A stretch of DNA of 13,442 bases, from contig NZ_JOEV01000088.1 of the NCBI RefSeq assembly GCF_000721105.1, positions 1 through 13,442 of the forward strand. Direction: 5' to 3'. The translations under genes were made by a program, and so were the position numbers. Of this stretch, positions 6,146-12,139 are shown in pieces (position 1 is the first letter of the stretch; each line of letters begins with the position of its first letter). Below the pieces are notes generated by a model. It was not told the DNA's origin. It saw only the letters and a list, made by a program, of their open reading frames with translations, and made no database searches. This DNA is from Streptomyces cellulosae (GTDB lineage Bacteria; Actinomycetota; Actinomycetes; Streptomycetales; Streptomycetaceae).

Positions 6146-8410
6146 CTACTCTCCGTTGTCGACGTCGGTGACGGTGCCGTCCTTGATGTACCGGGCGAGG
6201 TTGAGCTCCGGGGCGTTGAACCGCTCGCGGACCTCTTCGCCCCACAGGACGCTCTGGGTGCCCTCGTGCTTGACCAGGCCTGGGTTGATGCCGAGCTTGA
6301 AGCCGCCGGGGAGCGGCTTGCCGTCCCGGTAGGGCAGGAAGTCCAGCGGGCTGGTGCCATTGGCCGCGTAGACGACGCAGTCGGACAGGACCGCAATCGG
6401 GTACTGCCCGGTGAATGCCGCGTGCTTGACGATCTTGCGGTGCAGGTTGATCCGGGTGCGGGAGATGACCGCCGCGCGGATGTCCGGCCGCCACGTCGGG
6501 CGGGACAGCGCCCGCCACGGCTCGCCCGGACGCCAGCCCTCACCCCGGGGCCGCTCGCGCAGCTTGCCCAGACCGCCCTTCACCGTCGCCTTGACCGCCG
6601 AGACGACGATCGCCAGCTGCGGGTCACGCTGCCGGTAGCCGTCCATCGCCGCGAGGAACTCCTCCGGTGGCAGGTCCGCGCCGACCCCGAGGTCGGCCAT
6701 CGTGGCGAGGAAGGCGTCGCGCAGCCGCTGGTACCAGGCGTCCAGGTAGCGGCCGTTGTCGTGGCGGACGTACGCCTCGATCGGTGTGACGTCGTAGCCG
6801 AGTTCCACCGCGTAGGCGATGGTGGGCGTGGCGTACCAGGCCGGGCCCTGCGGGTGGTCGCCCTTCGGCGTGAACGGGCTGGGCAGCAGACTCGCGTCCA
6901 GGTCCGCCCACGTGTCCTTGCCGACCTTCACCCTCGACAGGTCCACATGGGAGAGGTCGACCAGCCACGAGCCGGGCAGCTTCGCATCGAACACCGGGTT
7001 CTCGAGGTGGGTGGGCGCGCCGAGGCCGACGACCAGGCCGTTGGCGCCGGCGGCGAAGGCCATGTTCACGTCGATGCCGACCAGGTGCCGCAGGGTGCAC
7101 TCGGCATCCGTCATCGGCCGCGCCCAGTCGTACGCCTCCTCGAACAGCTTCTCCCCGGGGCCGCGCACGTGGAAGCGCGGCAGGTCCTTGAGGAGCGGGT
7201 GTCCGTCGGGGGCCTCGCACGGCGCGCAGTCGACCGGGTCCTTGCCCAGGCTTCCGGGGTTGTGCTCGGAGTGCCGCTTGCCCGTCGCGTCCGGCTCGGA
7301 GGCGCGGGTCGGCGGGTGCAGCGCGGTCATCAGTTCCAGGCCGGTCACGGCGGTCGATCCGCGCGGGGTCATCACCCGGGACGCGTACACGCCCAGCACG
7401 CGGGCGAGTTCCGCCGGCGCCAGCTGGGCGGCCTCGCCCCAGTGCCGGGAGTCGAGCGCGTTCCACGACGGGATGCACAGCTGCACACAGGCCCGCTCCG
7501 AACCGGTGGCCGGGCGGTAGATCCGCGCCCACGGCCCGAACCCTCGCTTGGTCAGCTTCCACTCCGCACGCACCAGCTGCTTGATGACCTTGTGACCCTC
7601 AGGAATCCGCCCGGCATGCCGCTCCTCCTGCGTGAGGGCGCTGGGCAGGCCGTAACGCTTAAGCGCGGCCTCGGTGAGCACCAGCAGCGGGTCGGCGTCC
7701 TTGCCCGGACCGGACAGCTTCGGCGCCCCGAGCCTGGCTTCCTTGAGTGTCCAGTCCACCAGGGCCGGCAGGCTCTTGGCGGGCACGTCCAGGACCAGGC
7801 CGCCAACGCAGTACGCCAGCACCTGGCCCTCGGCATCGACGTCGACGACGGCGAGCGGACCATTCTCGAACCGCGGGTCAGTGCCGCCCGCCGGCGTGTT
7901 GGCCGGAGCCGCCCTCTTTGCACCCGGGCGGCGCGACGCCGACGACGTCGTCGTCGTGGTGGTGGTGGTGGTGCGCGCCGGACGCGGCGCGGCCACCGGA
8001 GCAGCGGCGACGGAGGCAGGGCTGGACTGGGTGTTCTCGGTTGCGGTCATGGCCGCAGCCTCGGAGACCGGCGCTGCGGCCCGAGCCCGAACTTCCCGAG
8101 CGGGGGCGGGCTCGCTGGTGAACGCCTCGGCCACCGCCGTGTCCTGCTCGGGTGCGGCAGAGTTGGCAAGGGCGGGGTAGAGCTCCGCGAGCTGCTTGAG
8201 CATCCGCGCATACGCGTCACGCTCCGGCGGCCGCGGCTCGGTCTTACCGGCCTCCCAGCCGGACACCGTCGCGCGCCGAACGTCCAGGGCCGAGGCCACT
8301 TCGTCCAGCGTCAGGCCGTGTGCTTGGCGCAGCCGCTTACGTTCCGCCGGCGGCGGCAACGGAGACCGGGACGCGACCAGCGCATCGATCCGATCGAACA
8401 ACTCGGACAT
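6146..8410 (-). CDS. tap: telomere-associated protein Tap (754 aa)
   Basis: Tap binds the single-stranded 3' telomeric overhang and recruits Tpg. The start is ATG 8410 with AGGAGGT (8422-8416) five bases upstream; a longer open frame to 8875 is not supported. The length of 754 aa is close to the roughly 740 aa of known Tap. Residues 22-60 are an XRE-type helix-turn-helix (LTLDEVASALDVRRATVSGWE). Residues 80-175 form a low-complexity Ala/Pro linker with nine consecutive Thr (147-155). The conserved region starts near 180. In the C-terminal half I see polymerase-like motifs: IDVNMAF with Asp447, VKATVKGGLGK with Lys607, and VLSDCVVY with Asp677. These sit where motifs A, B and C of family B DNA polymerases would be. 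A GYDVTPIEAYVR segment at 538-549 and SRTRINLHRKI at 650-660 fit the same fold. That relationship is my inference. The tap-tpg operon order is the usual one. Confidence 0.97.
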   Translation of the reverse strand: MSELFDRIDALVASRSPLPPPAERKRLRQAHGLTLDEVASALDVRRATVSGWEAGKTEPRPPERDAYARMLKQLAELYPALANSAAPEQDTAVAEAFTSEPAPAREVRARAAAPVSEAAAMTATENTQSSPASVAAAPVAAPRPARTTTTTTTTTSSASRRPGAKRAAPANTPAGGTDPRFENGPLAVVDVDAEGQVLAYCVGGLVLDVPAKSLPALVDWTLKEARLGAPKLSGPGKDADPLLVLTEAALKRYGLPSALTQEERHAGRIPEGHKVIKQLVRAEWKLTKRGFGPWARIYRPATGSERACVQLCIPSWNALDSRHWGEAAQLAPAELARVLGVYASRVMTPRGSTAVTGLELMTALHPPTRASEPDATGKRHSEHNPGSLGKDPVDCAPCEAPDGHPLLKDLPRFHVRGPGEKLFEEAYDWARPMTDAECTLRHLVGIDVNMAFAAGANGLVVGLGAPTHLENPVFDAKLPGSWLVDLSHVDLSRVKVGKDTWADLDASLLPSPFTPKGDHPQGPAWYATPTIAYAVELGYDVTPIEAYVRHDNGRYLDAWYQRLRDAFLATMADLGVGADLPPEEFLAAMDGYRQRDPQLAIVVSAVKATVKGGLGKLRERPRGEGWRPGEPWRALSRPTWRPDIRAAVISRTRINLHRKIVKHAAFTGQYPIAVLSDCVVYAANGTSPLDFLPYRDGKPLPGGFKLGINPGLVKHEGTQSVLWGEEVRERFNAPELNLARYIKDGTVTDVDNGE

Positions 8411-8448
8411 CGAACACCTCCTGAGCCACCACACTCTAGCCCAAGAAA

Positions 8449-8487
8449 CGTACCGATAGCGTACGTTTGCCGTACGGATAGCGTACG
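8449..8487 (-). promoter_or_regulatory. tandem 17-bp operator-like repeats upstream of tap
   Basis: Two copies of CGTACSGATAGCGTACG lie at 8449-8465 and 8471-8487, with 16 of 17 positions identical. They start 22 bases apart, about two helical turns. Each is itself an inverted repeat, CGTAC-N7-GTACG. A -10-like TAGAGT on the - strand (8438-8433) places them over the -35 region of a tap promoter. An XRE-type regulator is the likely binder, and Tap's own N-terminal helix-turn-helix makes autoregulation a simple hypothesis. They also lie between tap and the divergent frame at 8505. Confidence 0.6.
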
Positions 8488-8504
8488 AAATGCGGTAGGC
8501 ATCG

Positions 8505-8732
8505 ATGGAGTTTTGCGCCTCCTCCTTCTCGCGGCACCTGGGTCCATGCGCTGTGGTCCGCTGTGGAGACGAGGAGAGACAGCTCCGGGCGCTGGGACTG
8601 AAACCAGCTCGAGGCCCTCGGGTGACCCCCGGCTTGGCGAAGGAGCCGAGAGGCAGCTTGCACAAGCTTCCGCTGGCCATCCGTTGCGAAAGCGCCCGCC
8701 GGGACGGCGGACACGAGACCGTGGTGGAGTGA
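8505..8732 (+). pseudogene. possible 3' remnant of a gene coupled to the TniQ-like remnant
   Basis: This is a 75-codon frame. Its last third (from about 8632) has the high third-position GC of a real Streptomyces gene, ending RRDGGHETVVE, while the first part looks non-coding. Its TGA (8730-8732) overlaps the GTG start of the TniQ-like remnant as GTGA (8729-8732), a classic coupled junction. In Tn5053-like and related elements the gene before tniQ encodes an AAA ATPase (TniB/TnsC type), so this may be the tail of one. No ATPase motif remains to confirm it. Confidence 0.35.
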
Positions 8733-9304
8733 CCCATCACCCCGGCCTGCTGCGGACCGCTCCCCTGCATGGGGAGACGACCTCGTCGCTGATCGGCCGC
8801 ATCGCGAGCCGTTACGGGATGGAAGCGAAGGCGTTGCGGTCGTGCTGGCAGTGGCGCAACTACCCGCCTGGGCACGACGGTGGGGGCGCGCGGGCCGACG
8901 CCGAGGTACTGCTGAACGCAGCCGGACTGAACTCACACGGGCCCACCTCCGCGCCCGCCGCCGCCCGACGGCGGCCTCCCTGAGCTGGGCATCGACGATC
9001 ACCACGCGCTGGTACGACCACCACCAACACCTGCACCAACGCTGGCACACCCTCCTGCGCCGGCTCACCACCGCCAACCCTCACATCCCCCCCAGGCCCG
9101 GCCTCCCCCACCCTGACCTGCCGCAACCTGATCACCTACCCCGAGACCCTCACCCTCGCCACAGCCCTCGACCGCCTGCCCCCACACCCCCTGACACGCA
9201 CCCAGCAGACCGCCTTCCTCCACGACCTGGCCAGCCGCCTCCAACTGCCCCGCCTCGCACCCGCCGACCACGACCTGCTCTGGCAACGCCTCACCACCCG
9301 CTGA
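8729..9304 (+). pseudogene. TniQ-like transposition protein remnant, internally deleted and frameshifted
   Basis: The GTG start at 8729 opens an N-terminal TniQ-like segment (LLRTAPLHGETTSSLIGRIA, then SCWQWRNYPP and ADAEVLLNAAG) that runs to about 8932. Beyond that the frame loses sense and stops at 8983. A different frame then carries coding-like sequence from about 8935 to 9090 (TRWYDHHQHLHQRWHTLLRRL). After a run of seven C (9087-9093) the sense moves to a third stretch ending ITYPETLTLATALDRLP, then LLWQRLTTR and TGA 9302-9304. The pieces look like the N- and C-terminal ends of one much longer protein joined by a large internal deletion, plus a later frameshift. TniQ proteins guide target choice in Tn7/Tn5053-like transposition. 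The family call rests on motif resemblance at the N-terminus only. Confidence 0.6.
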
Positions 9305-9626
9305 ACAGCCCACACCCCTTGCCGCCCCAGCCCTCACAAGACCGTCCAGCACCGGTACCAATAGGCGCGCCAACCACCCCGCGCAAAAACCGGCACCACA
9401 CTCAGCTCACTGAGCAGCACAAAAAAACCAGCTCAGCCTATGTGCCAGCGGTCACCCACGCCTTGGCGTCACGTCAACCTCACCGCGGGAACAGGAAATG
9501 CCGCTCAGTACAGCTGAGCAACAACAGGCCACAACCAAGATCATTAAGCAAGCGCAACAGCTACGCCACAGCAGCTGTCACGGAAGTCTCGACTCATTGC
9601 CGGTCGGGATCTTGTGGGGTGGCGGA
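9305..9626 (+). other. AT-richer intergenic region, no gene
   Basis: There is no credible coding frame between the TniQ-like remnant and the gene at 9627. The base composition drops in GC, with an A-tract at 9420-9427. The only structure I see is the GCTCAG/CTGAGC cluster (9401-9519). It may contain an old mobile-element end. Confidence 0.5.
9401..9519. repeat. cluster of GCTCAG/CTGAGC inverted repeats
   Basis: Five copies of a CTCAG/CTGAG core lie in 120 bases: CTCAG 9401-9405, CTGAG 9410-9414, GCTCAG 9431-9436, GCTCAG 9503-9508 and CTGAGC 9514-9519. They form three inverted pairs: 9401-9414, 9411-9435 spanning an A-tract, and 9503-9519 with a 5-base loop. The region is lower in GC than its surroundings and non-coding, directly after the TniQ-like remnant. 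The octamer ACTGAGCA at 9409-9416 also forms the outer part of the 30-bp sites at 4351 and 5538. Confidence 0.55.
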
Positions 9627-10142
9627 ATGCCGTCGATGCGGGCGGTTCTGGAAGCGCGGCGGAAGGCCGCGGCGGTGCGGGTGGAGGAGCTCGAAGCCGA
9701 ACTGGTGCGGGTGCGGACGGACTTGGCGGACGCGGAAGAGGTACTCAGGCATCGGGTGATCGGCCTGGAGCAGTATCTGGAGGCTCTGGCCGAGGACGAA
9801 GCGCCCGCCGTGGCGGCTGTCGGGTCGTCACGGAGGAAGCCGGTCGGGCCGCGGCGCGCGGTGCCTCACCGGGAGAACGCGGTCGGTGTCGAGGACCTGT
9901 CGGTGGACTATCAGGCGTTGATGGCCGCCGTCCTGGACGCAGGAGCCGATGGGCTGGGTGCCCGGCGGGCGGCGGTGGTGCTGGGCTGGGACAGCGCGTC
10001 CGTCTCCCGCGTCGAGGGAGCGAGGGCACGGCTGAAGCGGCTGGTGGAGCGGGGCTGGCTGGTCGAGGAGAAACCGGGCCGGTTCACGCTGCCCGCGCCG
10101 GAACAGGTCGGGGGTGGTGGGCGGCCAGACGGCGGCTCATGA
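9627..10142 (+). CDS. coiled-coil and winged-helix-like protein of the transposase-associated type (171 aa)
   Basis: The start chosen is ATG 9627 (MPSMRAVLEARRKAA), preceded by a G-rich GGCGGA. An upstream frame to 9498 adds low-complexity sequence and is unlikely. Residues 4-50 are a heptad-rich coiled coil (VRVEELEAELVRVRTDLADAEEVL), residues 55-95 a Pro/Ala linker, and residues 95-160 a small helical domain (LGARRAAVVLGWDSASVSRVEGARARLKRLVERGWL) of winged-helix character. I recall similar proteins as multi-copy genes beside transposases in actinobacteria, with no proven role. A cognate transposase is not present in the same direction. Instead, the IS5-type transposase gene converges on it and overlaps its last 59 bases. 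Its own 3' end could have been altered by that insertion. Confidence 0.7.
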   Translation: MPSMRAVLEARRKAAAVRVEELEAELVRVRTDLADAEEVLRHRVIGLEQYLEALAEDEAPAVAAVGSSRRKPVGPRRAVPHRENAVGVEDLSVDYQALMAAVLDAGADGLGARRAAVVLGWDSASVSRVEGARARLKRLVERGWLVEEKPGRFTLPAPEQVGGGGRPDGGS

Positions 10143-10995
10143 GCATGGTCATCGACCACAGGATGACGACTTCGCTGGTGTCGGTGCGTCGTTCGTAGTC
10201 ACGGACCAGGCGCCGGCTGCGCAGGAACCAGGCGAAGGATCTTTCCACGACCCAGCGGCGGGGCAGGACCTGAAAGCCGCTGACGTCGTCGCTGCGGCGG
10301 ACGACGTCGACAACGAGTCCGAGGTGCTGGGCGGTCCAGTCGGCGAGGTGGCCGGTGTAACCGCCGTCGGCCCAGACCCGCGCCAGCCGCCGGAAGTGAT
10401 TCTTTGCTGCGGGCAGCAGGATGCGGGCGGCATCCCGGTCGGTCGTGGAGGCCGGCGTGACCAGCACGGCCAGCAGGAGTCCGAGGGTGTCGGTGAGCAG
10501 GTGCCGCTTGCGTCCGTTGATCTTCTTCCCGGCGTCGTATCCCCGTGAAGCAAGAGTGACGGTGGCGTCCGCCTTCACCGACTGCGAGTCCACGATGGCC
10601 GCGCTGGGCTCCGGGCTGCGGCCCTCGGCCCGGCGGACAGCCTCGCGCAGCCGTTCATGCAGCTCGGCCACCAGCCCCGTATCCCGCCAACGGGCGAAGA
10701 AGGCATACACACGCGGCCAAGGCGGGAAGTCACAGGGCATCGCCCGCCACTTGATGCCGTTGTCGACGAGGTAGCGCACCGCGTCGATCATCTGCCGGTG
10801 GCAGTAGCCCTCCGGTCGTCCGCCCCGGCCCGCCAGCCATCCCGGCACCGGCAGCAGATCCCGCACCCGCGCCCACTCGGCATCGCTCATGTCCGAGCCG
10901 TACCGGGGCCGCCGGGCCGGCCGGTCGGACGCGTTCCCGAACCTGTGGGCGAGACAGTCACACCCGCGAGTGGACGAACTGGACTCGGCAACCAC
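10084..10995 (-). CDS. IS5-family DDE transposase (303 aa)
   Basis: A single-frame transposase. The N-terminal domain (residues 34-105, SDAEWARVRDLLP, then YLVDNGIKWRAMP and FPPWPRVYAFFARWRD) is the type found in IS5-group enzymes. It is followed by a DDE_Tnp_1-like catalytic core. The acidic triad is visible as Asp136 (IVDSQSV), Asp210 (WADGGYTG) and Glu251 (RRWVVERSF), and Arg247-x3-Glu251-x6-Arg258 resembles the family's R(3)E(6)K signature. GTG 10995 is chosen because relatives begin MAESSSS. GTG 11001 and TTG 11016 are alternatives, and none has a clear ribosome binding site, as is usual for transposases. The tail past RRLAAH (PRPVPARAA) runs into the antisense of the 9627 gene and may not be native. 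The catalytic set is complete, so it could be active. Confidence 0.93.
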   Translation of the reverse strand: MVAESSSSTRGCDCLAHRFGNASDRPARRPRYGSDMSDAEWARVRDLLPVPGWLAGRGGRPEGYCHRQMIDAVRYLVDNGIKWRAMPCDFPPWPRVYAFFARWRDTGLVAELHERLREAVRRAEGRSPEPSAAIVDSQSVKADATVTLASRGYDAGKKINGRKRHLLTDTLGLLLAVLVTPASTTDRDAARILLPAAKNHFRRLARVWADGGYTGHLADWTAQHLGLVVDVVRRSDDVSGFQVLPRRWVVERSFAWFLRSRRLVRDYERRTDTSEVVILWSMTMLMSRRLAAHHPRPVPARAA

Positions 10996-11017
10996 GACCA
11001 CGCGACACTTCGACAAC
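10084..11017 (-). mobile_element. IS5-family insertion sequence, ends not determined
   Basis: The element is defined only by its transposase gene (10995-10084). I looked for terminal inverted repeats around 10040-10140 and 10996-11030 and found no convincing pair, and no target duplication. The outer side of the transposase start (11001-11030) reads GAGGCCCTGTTGTCGAAGTG on the - strand and is the best candidate for one end. The other end may lie inside the overlap with the 9627 gene, or may be lost. Confidence 0.45.
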
Positions 11018-11070
11018 AGGGCCTCTTGCTTCTCGCTGGACTCGACATCCGCGAGCTACCAAGAGGCCCT
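11018..11070. repeat. large perfect-arm hairpin beside the IS5 element
   Basis: AGGGCCTCTTG (11018-11028) and CAAGAGGCCCT (11060-11070) are perfect 11-bp inverted arms. Inside them CTCGC (11032-11036) pairs with GCGAG (11051-11055), extending the structure. It lies directly outside the transposase start and includes the candidate IS end. It may be a transposon end structure, a transcription block protecting the transposase from read-in, or a remnant of a second element. Confidence 0.6.
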
Positions 11071-11158
11071 TCTTCCATGCCTCCACACCGGACAACTCAC
11101 CCGAACCAGGCCCCTGTTCGAACCCCACCGATCACACGGCCGGATAGAGAACAGCCAG

Positions 11159-11194
11159 TCAGGTGCGCGATGTCGTGACGTCAGCGTCACCTGA
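11159..11194 (-). terminator. nested hairpin at the end of the secreted protein gene
   Basis: TCAGGTG (11159-11165) pairs with CACCTGA (11188-11194). Nested inside, GTGACG (11175-11180) pairs with CGTCAC (11185-11190) around TCAG. The outer arm includes the stop codon of the 11554-11159 gene. There is no T-tract on the - strand side, so terminator function is only possible. Confidence 0.3.
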
Positions 11195-11554
11195 GGCCCA
11201 AATAGTGAGGTCGATAAGCTGCCCTTCCGGGAAATCCTTATCACACACCCCCCACTTTCCCGCCCCCAACTTGGTAGCACACTGCCCATATCGGCCACCC
11301 CGGATCGCCCAATTTACGTACCATGCGTCCCCGTCCGCCTTCATGTCCTTGATGTAGATCTTGTCGCCATCCGCCTGGAAGCAGGCCTTGACCCTCACAT
11401 TCGATACACAGGGACTTCCAGGCTCGGGCCCTTCCGGTGCCGACTTTGCAAAGTCGAACTCTGGCGAAGCAGCCACCGCCGCCACAGGGTTAACGAATGC
11501 GGCCACCGAAAAAAGTGCAGACGCGGCAACCACGAGCACCTTCTTGTACTTCAT
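11159..11554 (-). CDS. small secreted cysteine-containing protein (131 aa)
   Basis: The start chosen is ATG 11554 (MKYKKVLVVAAS), with the purine-rich GAGAGGGAA just upstream. An in-frame ATG at 11569 and one at 11581 are less likely. Residues 1-29 are a Sec signal peptide: a Lys-rich n-region, a hydrophobic core (VLVVAASALFSVAAF) and an AVAA-type cleavage site near 28-29. The mature part of about 100 residues has four Cys (49, 58, 92, 104), suggesting two disulfides. It also has a motif ACFQADGDKIYIKDMKADG, which I recall from small exported Streptomyces proteins of unknown function. It has visibly lower third-position GC than its neighbours, consistent with recent acquisition or low expression. 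The last residues (DADVTTSRT) could be native or altered by the adjacent element debris. Confidence 0.82.
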   Translation of the reverse strand: MKYKKVLVVAASALFSVAAFVNPVAAVAASPEFDFAKSAPEGPEPGSPCVSNVRVKACFQADGDKIYIKDMKADGDAWYVNWAIRGGRYGQCATKLGAGKWGVCDKDFPEGQLIDLTIWASGDADVTTSRT

Positions 11555-11581
11555 GCCGTTCCCTCTCATTGTGCGCCTCAA

Positions 11582-12139
11582 TCGGTCATCCCTCTTCCCC
11601 CTTCCTCACCGCAATAGTTGAGCGGACGGATTGGGTGATCCGGGGGTGAGGCTGCGCGTGATCGAGGTTGCCATGAACCTGAACAGCTGTCGTGCGCACT
11701 CCGTCCACGGTTTCCTATGCAATGCGTCCACGCCGGAGAGGCGCCTGCCAGCAGTGGAAAAGGTGCCTGCAGCCAGGCCACACCGCTTTCACCTTCCGCC
11801 CGGGAGCAGCAACGTGGACTTCGTCGTGACGATCGTGCGGGACCGGTGTCCGAGCCGGTCGAGCGCCTCGCCCAGACCGATAACAACGCCGAGCCGCTGC
11901 CCGACCGGCGGTGCTGACGGGGACGGTGCTCGACAAGCCTTTGGCACGCTGTACGAGGGGTCGTGAGCCCCTCTTGTGTGGGCTTCGGTCTGTCCGGGCC
12001 CGCGTTTCACAAGGTCACGAGAACCCCGGCCGTCCCCGGCGCAGCCTGCTGCCGAAGAGCGTGAGCCGGCCGAGGAAGCTGCGTGAGTGGGGCTGCCCAG
12101 CAAGCCGTCGAGGGCAGTCCCCTCACGCGGAACTGCGCT
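11582..12139. other. no recognisable gene (about 560 bases)
   Basis: Several short frames exist on both strands, but none has a convincing start, codon pattern or protein motif. A - strand stretch near 11800-11900 (VVIGLGEALDRLG, then TIVTTKSTLLLPGG) reads somewhat protein-like without a start or a match I can name, so it may be the remnant of a lost gene. The hairpin at 11955-11973 is the only clear structure. Confidence 0.5.
11955..11973 (+). terminator. candidate hairpin in gene-free region
   Basis: GAGGGG (11955-11960) pairs with CCCCTC (11968-11973) around a 7-base loop and is followed by TTGTGTG. It has weak rho-independent character on the + strand. No gene that it would serve is recognisable. 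Confidence 0.3.

Noticed and set aside
7920..7980. Trinucleotide repeat as a CRISPR or regulatory repeat
   Set aside because: It is a simple ACC/GGT repeat inside the Tap coding frame, with no spacers.
8411..8875. N-terminal extension of Tap to 8875
   Set aside because: ATG 8410 has a near-perfect AGGAGGT site and gives the known Tap N-terminus. The extension covers the operator repeats and the divergent remnant.
5543..8983. 1146-codon + strand frame opposite tap and tpg
   Set aside because: It is an antisense shadow of two confidently identified - strand genes. Only its last part (8729-8932) is real, as a separate TniQ-like fragment.
11117..11123. TTCGAAC resembling a tRNA T-loop, possible integration site
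   Set aside because: The bases on either side cannot pair into a T-stem on either strand, and no acceptor or anticodon arm is present.
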